DNA from: Bacteroides sp.
Lineage (GTDB): Bacteria; Bacteroidota; Bacteroidia; Bacteroidales; Bacteroidaceae
Assembly: GCA_019416685.1 (NCBI GenBank)
Contig: DXWV01000072.1
Location: 524 to 64,523 of the forward strand
Direction of reading: 5' to 3'
Length of the DNA: 64,000 nt
Below the pieces are notes generated by a model that was not told where the DNA came from, searched no databases, and saw only the letters and a list, made by a program, of their open reading frames with translations. Of this stretch, positions 39,143 through 47,923 are shown piece by piece. Numbering within the stretch: position 1 is the first letter of the stretch; every line of letters starts with the position of its first letter. A program made the translations under genes and the position numbers.

Positions 39143-40471
39143 TTACCGACTACACACCTTCTTCGCCCTTTTATAAGAACGATGCCCATATATAGTTACC
39201 ACAATAAAACAAATGAATGGAAGTATAAACGACAAATTCACAGCCGGCATACCCAATAAAACAGACTGATCAATGATACTTGCCTGAACCGGAGGTAAAA
39301 CAGAACCACCCAGAATAGCCATAATCAGGCCGGCAGCACCGAACTTAGCATCATCACCCAGTCCCTGAAGGGCAATACCATAAATGGTAGGGAACATCAA
39401 CGACATACAAGCCGAAACACCTACCAGACAATACATTCCACCAATATTCTGGAAATAAATAACTCCTACCGTAAAACAACAAGCAACAATTGCGAGAATT
39501 TTCAGTAAAAGCCCGGGATTGAGATAGCGCAAAATAAATGTACAAACAAAGCGGCTCACACAAAAAATAACCATCGCAACAATATTATACTGTTGAGACA
39601 AGACCTCAGCTGCCTGTTCATTCATCCCCTGGGAGACAAACAAACGGGTACCATATTGAATAATGAATGTCCAACACATAATCTGTGCACCTACATAGAA
39701 AAACTGTGCAATAACTCCTTCCCGGTAATGGCGAATAGAAAAAATACGTTTCAACGTTGGCAGAAAATCAATAGAATGAGAATGGTCACAACTTCTGGGC
39801 ATCTTCACCATACGAATTAACAGTAACATAACAAGAATTATAACTCCAATCACGAGATAGGGAGCTATAAGTACTGCCAGATCCGAGTCACGCATTGCTT
39901 CAAACTCCATAGGAGAAAGCTGACTACGTTCTGCCGTTCCCATCGGATTAAGACGATTCTGAATAAAGTTCATAGCTACGTACATACCTAACAGTGACCC
40001 CATCGGATTGAAAGATTGAGCCAGATTAAGTCGGCGGGTAGCTGTCTCTTCTGTTCCCATTGACAGGATGTAAGGATTGGCACTCGTTTCAAGAAAAGAC
40101 AATCCACACGTCAAAATAAAATAAGCTATTAAAAAAGGATAATAACATCCGGTCATCATTGCCGGAAAGAAAAGCAATGCACCCAATGCATACAGCCCCA
40201 ACCCAAGCAGAATACCTGCTTTATACGAGTACTTACGAATGAACATTGCCGCCGGAAAGGCCATAGCAAAATAACCACCATAGAAAGCAACCTGTACCAA
40301 CGCACCATCGGTCACACTCATTCGGAATATTTTGGAGAACGCTTTCACCATGGGATTGGTGATATCATTGGCAAATCCCCAGAGTGCGAAACAACTGGTG
40401 ACAAGAATAAAAGGGATAAGATAGCTAACGCCGTCTTTGCTCAAAATCGATTTTTTGGAAGTGTTGTTCAT
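39143..40471 (-). CDS. fucP: L-fucose:H+ symporter, MFS family
   Basis: 442 residues with 12 predicted membrane helices. FucP family signatures include SCFALWGFANDITNPMVKAF in helix 1, QVAFYGGYFAMAFPAA, and FLETSANPYILSMG. It brings free L-fucose through the inner membrane with a proton. It is the last gene of the fuc operon, 29 bp after the mutarotase gene, and the HTCS of the glycan locus follows. The order fucR-I-A-K-mutarotase-P matches the operon known in Bacteroides thetaiotaomicron. Confidence 0.9.
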   Translation of the reverse strand: MNNTSKKSILSKDGVSYLIPFILVTSCFALWGFANDITNPMVKAFSKIFRMSVTDGALVQVAFYGGYFAMAFPAAMFIRKYSYKAGILLGLGLYALGALLFFPAMMTGCYYPFLIAYFILTCGLSFLETSANPYILSMGTEETATRRLNLAQSFNPMGSLLGMYVAMNFIQNRLNPMGTAERSQLSPMEFEAMRDSDLAVLIAPYLVIGVIILVMLLLIRMVKMPRSCDHSHSIDFLPTLKRIFSIRHYREGVIAQFFYVGAQIMCWTFIIQYGTRLFVSQGMNEQAAEVLSQQYNIVAMVIFCVSRFVCTFILRYLNPGLLLKILAIVACCFTVGVIYFQNIGGMYCLVGVSACMSLMFPTIYGIALQGLGDDAKFGAAGLIMAILGGSVLPPVQASIIDQSVLLGMPAVNLSFILPFICFIVVTIYGHRSYKRAKKVCSR

Positions 40472-40500
40472 AATGGTAAAAAGGTTATTAGAAATTATTC

Positions 40501-40890
40501 TTATTCATATAAATAAAACATGCGCTCCATAGGTTGCCACTTTTGCGCCGAAGTAGCTCCGGGTTCTGCCAACTGGAATATGGACATATAGTCTTCCCAT
40601 TCCTGCTGACGCGGCAGAGTGGCAAGACGAGCCATGGCAGTATCCCAGTCAAACTCCAACGGGGTCTCTACAATCATAAAAAGACGTGTACCGAGAATAT
40701 AAATTTCCATTTCAAGGATGCCAACTTCGCGAATACCTGCCATCACTTCCGACCAGATATTTTCACGGCTATGCCGACGACGGTACTCAGCTATCAATTC
40801 AGGATCATTTCTCAAATCAAGTGTCCGGCAATAGCGTTTTACAGGCTGATGATATTCCTGTGTCCGATAGCTCTTTATAGATGTTTCCAT
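40501..40890 (-). CDS. L-rhamnose/L-fucose mutarotase family protein
   Basis: 129 residues with no signal peptide. The RhaM-type (DUF718) dimeric ferredoxin-like fold is suggested by KRYCRTLDLRNDPELIAEYRRRH, a VGILEMEIYILGTRLFMIVE strand pair and the C-terminal WQPMERMFYLYE. The family interconverts the alpha and beta anomers of 6-deoxy sugars. In this operon it would feed the correct anomer of L-fucose to FucI. It lies 14 bp after fucK and 29 bp before fucP. It belongs to the RhaM family rather than the FucU family of E. coli. Confidence 0.85.
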   Translation of the reverse strand: METSIKSYRTQEYHQPVKRYCRTLDLRNDPELIAEYRRRHSRENIWSEVMAGIREVGILEMEIYILGTRLFMIVETPLEFDWDTAMARLATLPRQQEWEDYMSIFQLAEPGATSAQKWQPMERMFYLYE

Positions 40891-40904
40891 AAATCTATTC
40901 GCTT

Positions 40905-42350
40905 TTAAATTATTCCTGTTATTTCTCTACGATCTGCAATTTCTCCCTTAGCTAAAGCCTGCACCAGAATGTTACCAATGGCAGTAGCTTCTACCGGACC
41001 TGCATATACAGGAATACCCAGCGCTTCTTCTGTCAAACGGTTCAACAGCTTATTCCGGCAACCGCCTCCAATAATGTACAATGCCTCTACCGGAGCAGGT
41101 AACAAACGGTTTAATTGTTCGATCCCTCTTTTATAACGCTCTGCCAGTGATTTTAGTACACAACGCACATATTCACCTTGTGTAGAAGGTACCTGCAGTC
41201 CATAAGTACGGCAATAATCGGCTATGGCAACTTCCATATTCGCCGGGCAAGCAAAAGCCGGATCATCGACATCAATCACAGAGGTGATTTCTGCCAGTTC
41301 AGCAGCAGAGATTAAAGTATCGTACGCTGTCTCCTTTTGATTTTCTCCCCATTGGGCTATCAACCGTTGTAAAATCCATAAACCGGTAATATTCTGTAGG
41401 AAACGAATCTTGCCTCCTACCCCACCCTCATTGGTAAAACCCGACAGGCGGGCTTCTTCTGTCAAAACAGGTTCATCAAGTTCAATCCCCAGCAAAGACC
41501 ATGTTCCGGAACTCAAAAATGCATGACGAAGGTCTGTTGCTGAAACAACACTTTCAAGTACAGCATCCGTATCGGCAGACGCAGAATACCCTGCCCCCAA
41601 ACCAACAGTAAACACAGCACTTGCCGTATCATGCGAACCTACAGCTATCACATCTACCTCGTAATCCAGACCAAGTTCTGCGGCAACATCCCGTTTCAAT
41701 TGCCCACGAACGGTACCAGGCATAACAATCTCCCCGAAAAGATGACCGGGTAAACCCAATTGACGGATTAATGGCCAGTTCCATGTCCGGCTACGGGCAT
41801 CCAGCAGTTCGGAAGTAGACGCAATACTATATTCATTGTTTGCCGTTCCAGTCAGGAAATAGCTGAAAAGATCCGGCATAAACAACAGGCGGTCGGCTAT
41901 CTCAAGGGTAACATCTCCCTCTTTCTTCAAACTGTAAAGCTGGAAGAGCGTATTGATCGCCATCACCTGAATACCTGTTTCCGCATAATGTTGTGAAATA
42001 TCCGTACCCGCAAAAAATTCTTCAGGAAGCCCATTCGTCCGGGAGTCACGATAGCAAACCGGATTGCTCAACAAATTACCCTTCTTGTCTATTAACCCGA
42101 AGTCGACTCCCCACGTATCAATTCCGATACCCTTTATATGATATCCTCTGCGGACCGCTTTACTTATACCCTGTTTCATATCCGCAAACAGTGCCGGAAA
42201 ATCCCAATAAAGATGATTGCCCAATCTCACCTGTCGGTTGGGGAAACGGTAGATTTCCTCTAAATCTACCATTCCCGCACTGACAAATCCAGCCATAACC
42301 CGGCCACTTCCGGCACCAAAATCTATAGCTAAATAAGCATCTAACATCAT
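40905..42350 (-). CDS. fucK: L-fuculokinase (rhamnulokinase-like FGGY kinase)
   Basis: 481 residues. FGGY kinase landmarks: YLAIDFGAGSGRVM (phosphate 1), GIGIDTWGVDFGLI, VGSHDTASAV, FLSSGTWSLLG and YIIGGGCRNKLLN (adenosine). It phosphorylates L-fuculose at O1. The sequence is nearer to rhamnulokinase than to E. coli FucK, which is usual in Bacteroides, and context decides the name. Residues ~248-274, between the SHDTASAV and SSGTW motifs, carry an Ala/Ser/Asp-rich stretch longer than I expect for the family. Its ATG overlaps the fucA stop (ATGA), indicating translational coupling. Confidence 0.88.
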   Translation of the reverse strand: MMLDAYLAIDFGAGSGRVMAGFVSAGMVDLEEIYRFPNRQVRLGNHLYWDFPALFADMKQGISKAVRRGYHIKGIGIDTWGVDFGLIDKKGNLLSNPVCYRDSRTNGLPEEFFAGTDISQHYAETGIQVMAINTLFQLYSLKKEGDVTLEIADRLLFMPDLFSYFLTGTANNEYSIASTSELLDARSRTWNWPLIRQLGLPGHLFGEIVMPGTVRGQLKRDVAAELGLDYEVDVIAVGSHDTASAVFTVGLGAGYSASADTDAVLESVVSATDLRHAFLSSGTWSLLGIELDEPVLTEEARLSGFTNEGGVGGKIRFLQNITGLWILQRLIAQWGENQKETAYDTLISAAELAEITSVIDVDDPAFACPANMEVAIADYCRTYGLQVPSTQGEYVRCVLKSLAERYKRGIEQLNRLLPAPVEALYIIGGGCRNKLLNRLTEEALGIPVYAGPVEATAIGNILVQALAKGEIADRREITGII

Positions 42351-42985
42351 TTTGTCTTTTTTCCTAAAACATACGTTTCAAGGTCATCTATTTCTTCCGG
42401 GGTCAATACAGTATAATCACCACCCGACTGGATAATAATACGACATGCCATCTCAAAAAACATGGCACGTTCAAAAGCTTCATCAAAATCTTTACCACAC
42501 ACTACCTGCCCATGTTTTAGTAATAACACCGAATTATGATCCTTCATCCCGTCAATTACTCCTTGAGCCAGTTCTTTCGAACCAGGACGATAATAAGGAA
42601 CCACCGGAATTTCGCTACCTACGTGACAAGGTATTTCGGCTGTTACATTAAAGTTTGTGGGACGATTCTTCATACAAGCCACCGCGGTTGCATAATGTGA
42701 TTGAAAATGAAGTACTACATTCACATCCGGACGCTCACGAAGAACGCCAAAATGAAAGCCGCTCTCCATAGAAGGTTTTACGCCATTCAAAACTTCACCG
42801 GTGGAAAGACGACAAATTGAAACTTTTTCCTTTGGTAAAGAGGGTACCCATGATCCTGTACCGGTAATCAAAACTTCATCACCGATACGCCATGAAATAT
42901 TTCCACTACTACAGATTGTTAGATTGGCATCACCTACACGATGTGCCTGAGCCATAAACTGCTCGATTTGTTCATTTGTTATCAT
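42347..42985 (-). CDS. fucA: L-fuculose-1-phosphate aldolase (class II)
   Basis: 212 residues, the usual length for this family. Class II aldolase features: SSGNISWRIGDEVLITGTG for phosphate binding, the general-base Glu in SMESGFHFGV, and zinc ligands in LHFQSHYA and LLLKHGQVV. It cleaves L-fuculose-1-phosphate into dihydroxyacetone phosphate and L-lactaldehyde. Its stop overlaps fucK by 4 bp. Upstream, the MITE-like element separates it from fucI, so it may depend on read-through or a promoter in that element. Confidence 0.92.
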   Translation of the reverse strand: MITNEQIEQFMAQAHRVGDANLTICSSGNISWRIGDEVLITGTGSWVPSLPKEKVSICRLSTGEVLNGVKPSMESGFHFGVLRERPDVNVVLHFQSHYATAVACMKNRPTNFNVTAEIPCHVGSEIPVVPYYRPGSKELAQGVIDGMKDHNSVLLLKHGQVVCGKDFDEAFERAMFFEMACRIIIQSGGDYTVLTPEEIDDLETYVLGKKTK

Positions 42986-43019
42986 AATGCTTATTACAAT
43001 TTTTAAGTACTGTATCTTA

Positions 43020-43191
43020 GAGCCTGTTTAAATTTTCCTCTTAAAAGTTTTTATCAGTTTATTTTGAGTTTATTTTCGGTCTGTTTCCCTGTTTTTACTC
43101 GTCAGATAGCCCGCTATCCTCCTCATAAAACCAGAAAAACATCCTCAAAAATAACTCTCAAAATAATACTGAGCAAAATTTAAACAGGCTC
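43020..43191. mobile_element. 172-bp MITE-like element between fucI and fucA
   Basis: The ends are perfect 17-bp terminal inverted repeats, GAGCCTGTTTAAATTTT (43020-43036) and its complement (43175-43191). TTA flanks both sides (43017-43019, 43192-43194), consistent with a 3-bp target duplication. The interior is AT-rich, has no open frame and contains the palindrome GATAGCCCGCTATC (43105-43118). The size and lack of a transposase fit a miniature element mobilised in trans. It is inserted within the fuc operon. Confidence 0.75.
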
Positions 43192-43221
43192 TTAATTAAA
43201 TATCTCAACTGTTGATTCACA

Positions 43222-44994
43222 TTATTTATAGACAGGCCCGTAAACAGCACAAGCTCTGTAATCTGCCCCTTCTTTATCCATACCAAATGCATTCCATGCA
43301 GCAGGGCGGAAGATCTTATCATCTTCTACATTGTGCATACAAACAGGAATACGAAGCATAGAAGCCATGGTTATCAGATCTTGTCCGATGTGCCCGTAAC
43401 TAATAGCACCATGGTTAGCTCCCCAATTGTTCATGACAGAATATACATCTCTGAAAGCCGGTTTGTCGCAAAGACGGGGTACAAACCAGGTAGTAGGCCA
43501 AGTACGGTCCGTGCGTTCATCCAACAATTTATGAATTTCCGGATCAATCTCAACGGTCCATCCTTCTGCAATCTGCAAAACCGGCCCAAGCCCTTTCACC
43601 AGATTCAGACGCATCATAGTGACAGGCATACCACCTTTTGAGAGGAAATTGGATGAAAAACCACCTCCACGGAAATAATCACGGTTGGCTGGATACCAGG
43701 TTGTAGCCTCCAGACACTTTTCCACCTCTACCTCTGTGATATCCCAATAAGGTTTCATTACCGGTTCACCTTGTGTATTGGTTTGTTGTCCCGTACCATC
43801 CAATGTGGTAGCACCGGAATTTATTAAATGAATAATACCATTGGCTGCTCTTCCGGTAAGTTCCTTTCCTGTCACACGTTTCACAGCCTCCGGGCTCCAA
43901 TAAGTGCGTACATCCGAGAAGATTTGTGCACGGTTGGTCAACAAATGTCCAAAAAGCATGGCGACTCCGTTGCAGGCATCGTTTTCTGTTGCCACCACAT
44001 AGGCTTCACGAATCCCATTCCAGTCAAAAGAGGTATTTAATAAAGCTTCGGAATAGTCTCCGTTCGGATAGAAATCAGTCCATTGGCGTTGTCCCTGAAA
44101 ACCTGCAGCGATAGCATTGTGTCCCAAAGCTTCTTCTTTGAATCCCATCTCACGTAATTTCGGGTTTCCTTGCATCAGATCACGCATTATAATGGTCATC
44201 TTCACAATAAATTCCCAATCTTCATCCTTCTGTTCACGGGTTTTCGTCTTTTCAGGGATATTGATATCTTTTCCTTCATTTTTCTTGCAATATTTTTCAG
44301 TCCATGCCATTGCTTTCACGAACTCCTCCTTATCATAAATACCTTCAGTCATACGACGGATTATTTCAGTCAAATCGACAGATTCGTTACGCATTCCCAA
44401 ATATTCCTGAAAGAAATCCGGATTAACAATAGATCCGGCAATACCCATGGAAACACTACCCATAGAAAGGTAAGATTTACCTCGCATGGTAGCTACAGCC
44501 TGTGCAGCACGGGCAAATCGAAGAATCTTTTCCGCCACATCAGCAGGAATAGAGTTATCATTCAAGTCCTGTACATCACGTCCGTAAATGCCAAAAGCAG
44601 GCAATCCTTTCTGAGCATGCCCGGCCAATACAGCAGCCAGATAGACAGCTCCCGGGCGTTCGGTTCCATTAAATCCCCATACGGCTTTCGGATAGTAAGG
44701 ATTCATATCCATTGTTTCGGCACCATAGCACCAACAGGAAGTTACAGTGATAGTAGCTCCTACTCCTTCGCGCTCAAACTTCTCTGCACACGCCGCACTC
44801 TCAGCAACACGCCCAATCGTACCATCAGCAATTACACACTCCACAGGAGAGCCATCACCATTTTTCAGACTCGTAGAAATTAATTCGGCTACTGCTTTAG
44901 CCAGATTCATCGTCTTTTCTTCAAGGCTCTCACGTACGCCACCCTGGCGGCCATCAATCGTGGGACGAATCCCAATTTTCGGATACTTTTTCAT
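43222..44994 (-). CDS. fucI: L-fucose isomerase
   Basis: 590 residues, the normal length for FucI. It starts [21 protein letters not shown], a strong family signature. Metal-site regions are visible: ATENDACNG (Glu and Asp) and [16 protein letters not shown] (His). It converts L-fucose to L-fuculose with Mn2+, in the cytoplasm, as the first committed step. It is the first enzyme gene after fucR, with a 72-bp gap carrying the putative FucR site (45031-45050). In the cluster order the next gene is fucA, beyond the MITE-like element. Confidence 0.95.
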   Translation of the reverse strand: MKKYPKIGIRPTIDGRQGGVRESLEEKTMNLAKAVAELISTSLKNGDGSPVECVIADGTIGRVAESAACAEKFEREGVGATITVTSCWCYGAETMDMNPYYPKAVWGFNGTERPGAVYLAAVLAGHAQKGLPAFGIYGRDVQDLNDNSIPADVAEKILRFARAAQAVATMRGKSYLSMGSVSMGIAGSIVNPDFFQEYLGMRNESVDLTEIIRRMTEGIYDKEEFVKAMAWTEKYCKKNEGKDINIPEKTKTREQKDEDWEFIVKMTIIMRDLMQGNPKLREMGFKEEALGHNAIAAGFQGQRQWTDFYPNGDYSEALLNTSFDWNGIREAYVVATENDACNGVAMLFGHLLTNRAQIFSDVRTYWSPEAVKRVTGKELTGRAANGIIHLINSGATTLDGTGQQTNTQGEPVMKPYWDITEVEVEKCLEATTWYPANRDYFRGGGFSSNFLSKGGMPVTMMRLNLVKGLGPVLQIAEGWTVEIDPEIHKLLDERTDRTWPTTWFVPRLCDKPAFRDVYSVMNNWGANHGAISYGHIGQDLITMASMLRIPVCMHNVEDDKIFRPAAWNAFGMDKEGADYRACAVYGPVYK

Positions 44995-45030
44995 AATCTA
45001 TGATTTAATAAATAAAACATTTCAAAACCA

Positions 45031-45050
45031 TGCTGAACTGTGCCGAAGCA
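45031..45050 (-). promoter_or_regulatory. Putative FucR operator before fucI
   Basis: TGCTGAACTGTGCCGAAGCA followed by AAG shares position-for-position identity in TGCTGAAC, then T, C, G and GCAAAG with the site before fucR (46091-46110). On the minus strand it lies at and just after a CTTTG -7-like box. It shows TGC-N14-GCA symmetry, as expected for a dimeric GntR repressor blocking initiation. Confidence 0.55.
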
Positions 45051-45066
45051 AAGAGATAAAAAAGGA

Positions 45067-46047
45067 TCATAAAGATCCTCTCAACCGCACTTCAGTGGGA
45101 AGATAAGTATGTATTTGCTTACCCGAAAGAATAAAATCAGCAGCTAAAGTCCCCATCTTTTCCCAATCAATACTCAACGTAGTAATCCCTTTATCAATGA
45201 CTTCGTAAGCCGGCGTTTCGTTGTAAGCCAGCAAACCGAAATCTTCACCACATGTAAGTCCGTTTATACGACTTTGTTTGATAAGGCTAACCACATCCAG
45301 CTGCCTGATAGCTATATATACCTCTCCCTTACTAATCTTTATCTCATCCATATTGTCTATCACTTCACACTCAAACTGGTGATCTGTACAAAATTTACGG
45401 AAACTAATGCAAGTGCTTTGAGGATGTTTAGTTCCTTTTACGAATAGTAGAATCAGCTTTCTGTAATGTCGTAATCTGTCAACAAGCTGTAACAATGCCT
45501 GATAAAAAGCACCATCAAAATCCTGACATATATAAGAGTAGTCCTTTTTATCAAACTTGCCGAAATCGAGTAGTAAAAGTTTAGAAGGATTTATTTTATA
45601 AAGATCAGAAGAAAATTTTTCATTATCGAAGTTCATTACGACATATTTGTTATAACGTCCGAGAGACTCACGCAGAATAGCATTAAACAAACGTTCATTA
45701 TATTGATGAAACCACAAATCGACCTTATAACGAACCGATAGATGTTTAATAAAACTATTATAAAGCGTATCTTTGAAAGGAGAATATTCATCAAGCAACA
45801 ATAAAATACTTTTCTGCCTGTTTACTACATAATAACCTTTGCCTGGAGTAGAATCAATAATACCCCTATCTTTCAAATCTAAAAAAGCCTTAAAGACCGT
45901 GTCACGTGACACTTTATAATATTGACTTAGCTGATTAATGGAAGGCAATGCGTCTTCAGCCTTATACTTGCCTATTGAAATATCCTGGCTGATGAGATCA
46001 GCCAATTGTTTCACTTTAGTAGTTTGTTGTCCGAAAATGATTTCCAT
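45067..46047 (-). CDS. fucR: GntR-family regulator of the fucose operon
   Basis: 326 residues from the ATG at 46047; a longer frame to 46101 would start at the predicted transcription start and inside the operator, so I reject it. The N-terminal winged helix has INQLSQYYKVSRDTVFKAFLDLKDRGIIDSTPGKGYYV, a textbook GntR motif. The C-terminal part resembles a LacI-type periplasmic-binding fold (YVAIRQLDVVSLIK, LLAYNETPAYEVIDKGITTLSID). In B. thetaiotaomicron the FucR homologue represses the operon and is relieved by L-fucose. The 20-bp motif shared before fucR and fucI is its probable site, which implies autoregulation. Confidence 0.88.
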   Translation of the reverse strand: MEIIFGQQTTKVKQLADLISQDISIGKYKAEDALPSINQLSQYYKVSRDTVFKAFLDLKDRGIIDSTPGKGYYVVNRQKSILLLLDEYSPFKDTLYNSFIKHLSVRYKVDLWFHQYNERLFNAILRESLGRYNKYVVMNFDNEKFSSDLYKINPSKLLLLDFGKFDKKDYSYICQDFDGAFYQALLQLVDRLRHYRKLILLFVKGTKHPQSTCISFRKFCTDHQFECEVIDNMDEIKISKGEVYIAIRQLDVVSLIKQSRINGLTCGEDFGLLAYNETPAYEVIDKGITTLSIDWEKMGTLAADFILSGKQIHTYLPTEVRLRGSL

Positions 46048-46090
46048 ACAATTAGAATTAAAAAGGTAGTGGGCATGGAATACACAACTA

Positions 46091-46139
46091 TGCTGAACCA
46101 TCCTGGTGCAAAGTAAAGTAATTTATTTAAAATCAACAA
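46091..46139 (-). promoter_or_regulatory. fucR promoter with second putative FucR operator
   Basis: The operator-like sequence TGCTGAACCATCCTGGTGCA (46091-46110) overlaps the end of a -7-like box TTACTTTG (46109-46116, minus strand). CTTGTTG lies near 46134-46139 as a possible -33 region. The layout relative to the -7 box repeats that before fucI, supporting one regulator acting at both. Confidence 0.55.
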
Positions 46140-46505
46140 GAAAAAAGAGTATGTTCTACAACACGAAAGACACGATCTGAAAAAACTGAATTACACACTA
46201 TACAGATTTATCCGCAGCGAACACAATGAATCCAAACTCAAATCAATAGAATTCGCACTTCTTTAAAAACACCTGGTTCCAAATAAATATCCGAAAAGAA
46301 ATACTGATACCAAATATTTCCACTACAAATTCATTATTACATTAGATAGATATCTTCACACCTGTACATACATTCTAAAGACGAATAAAAGAGTATGATA
46401 ATATAGTGATAGCCATTCGCTGCAAATCGACATTATTTAGATACCCTTATAGGCTATCACAAATAAAATTAGTATCTTTACCCCGAAACTTTAAAAAGTA
46501 TTATC
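46140..46505. other. Divergent intergenic region with a 9-bp inverted repeat
   Basis: There is no gene between fucR and the next rightward gene. GTGATAGCC (46406-46414) and GGCTATCAC (46452-46460) are perfect complements 37 bases apart. A -7-like box TATCTTTA lies at 46473-46480, so the right arm sits near the -33 position. It could be an operator for the 46506 gene. The rest shows nothing recognisable. Confidence 0.4.
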
Positions 46506-46901
46506 ATGGCACACCGTCTGAACACTAATAAACAATTTATGGTAGGTAATGGTATTCTGGCATTTGCCGTTATTTTTATCGTAGTAGTCTTTGTTTATAT
46601 GAGCATGAGGCTACAACGCGAAAAAGAAGCAGACCGTCATTTTATCGAAACATACACTATTAATCTGACAAAAGGATTTGTTGGCGATTCGCTCTCACTC
46701 TTTGTTAATGATAGCCTGATAATGAACAAACAGATATCAGAAGAACCTGTCACTGTAGAAATAGGACGATTTGCAGAAGAAAGCGCATTAATGATTGTGG
46801 ATAATATTACGGAACATGTATCTGTTTTTGATTTGAGCGAAAAGGGAGGCGACTATCGATTTGAAAAGGATACGGACGGTATAAAACAACTGGCACGCTA
46901 A
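46506..46901 (+). CDS. Small single-pass membrane protein of unknown function
   Basis: 131 residues. Residues ~15-35 (ILAFAVIFIVVVFVYMSM) form one membrane helix with a short basic N-terminus, giving a periplasmic C-terminal domain. That domain has a beta-rich pattern (YTINLTKGFVGDSLSLFVNDSLIMN, EPVTVEIGRF). I recognise no named family. It stands alone, with fucR divergent upstream and the metallopeptidase gene convergent downstream. Confidence 0.65.
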   Translation: MAHRLNTNKQFMVGNGILAFAVIFIVVVFVYMSMRLQREKEADRHFIETYTINLTKGFVGDSLSLFVNDSLIMNKQISEEPVTVEIGRFAEESALMIVDNITEHVSVFDLSEKGGDYRFEKDTDGIKQLAR

Positions 46902-47040
46902 GCATAGATTCTCTTAATTATAAAAATACGTATTTAACAGCACGTTAATTACCTATTTAACAAGGTGTTAAAATGCATACTTTATACTTATAAAGTACGT
47001 ACTTTTTAATAAGGTGTAATACAAGTGTATAAAGAGGATT

Positions 47041-47748
47041 TTAAATATCTGTTTTGTACTTCTTCAGTTCTTCACGCAATTCAAAAGCTTTGCCATCAGT
47101 CATAGAGTTTAATAATGCCCAAAAACGATCTCCATGGTTCATTTCACGCGTATGGCTGAGTTCATGAAGCAAAACATAATCAATTAAGTGCTTAGGTAAC
47201 AGAACCAGAAAATAAGACAGATTTATAGTTTTCCGGGCCGAACAACTTCCCCATCGACCACGGCTGGAGTTAATCTTCACACTTTTATAAGGTAATTTAT
47301 ACCGTTCGGACAGCATATAAAGCCTTGGAGGAAGAATAATTTTTGCATTTCTTCTGAGAGCCTCCTCTATAACTTTACGCAACCACACTTGCAGATTCTC
47401 ATCTGTAAAGTCAGCAGAAGGTGGACAAATAATACGCATTTCACCCAATTCTGAATGAGCCAGAAACTTATCACGCTGTCCACTAACAAGTGACAATTTA
47501 AAATATTCGGCATCGATATGGTAATTGAGATCTATCAATGGACGAACCACTTTCTCCTTAAGCCCGCGTAGCTTTACACGCAACTGATCTATAGCATTCG
47601 TAACATCAGCAGAGGTAGTTCCAGGAGGTACACTTACATAAATTGCATCACTCTTTGTACGAAAAACAAGACTCCTTGCACGCGCATTAACACGTATGAT
47701 CAAAGTGCCTAACTCATTATCTTCAATTATCCTATCCATTCCTTTCAT
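47041..47748 (-). CDS. YgjP-type (DUF45/M48-like) metallopeptidase
   Basis: About 235 residues from the ATG at 47748; the frame reaches a GTG at 47775 and another ATG lies at 47739. It contains the zinc motif HELSH followed by TREMNHGDRFWALL, and the SSRGRWGSCSARKTINLSY strand-turn characteristic of YgjP/DUF45 proteins. The family consists of soluble putative zinc peptidases; the substrate is unknown. No signal peptide is visible, so it is cytoplasmic. It stands alone. Confidence 0.85.
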   Translation of the reverse strand: MKGMDRIIEDNELGTLIIRVNARARSLVFRTKSDAIYVSVPPGTTSADVTNAIDQLRVKLRGLKEKVVRPLIDLNYHIDAEYFKLSLVSGQRDKFLAHSELGEMRIICPPSADFTDENLQVWLRKVIEEALRRNAKIILPPRLYMLSERYKLPYKSVKINSSRGRWGSCSARKTINLSYFLVLLPKHLIDYVLLHELSHTREMNHGDRFWALLNSMTDGKAFELREELKKYKTDI

Positions 47749-47923
47749 ACATCTGCAAATAAACAAATAATCCACCGGAAGAACAAATACAATATAGTAA
47801 AATCAGAGTAAGCGATGGTTAATCCATATTTCATTAGATATTAATACGAAAAAATCAAGATAAGATGCAACTTTACCATAATAAACTACGTCTAATTATA
47901 CAGAAACCCCAAAAAGAAAAAAG

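Noticed and set aside
46048..46101. Longer fucR start at 46101
   Set aside because: It begins at the predicted transcription start, inside the operator-like motif. The ATG at 46047 fits the GntR family N-terminus.
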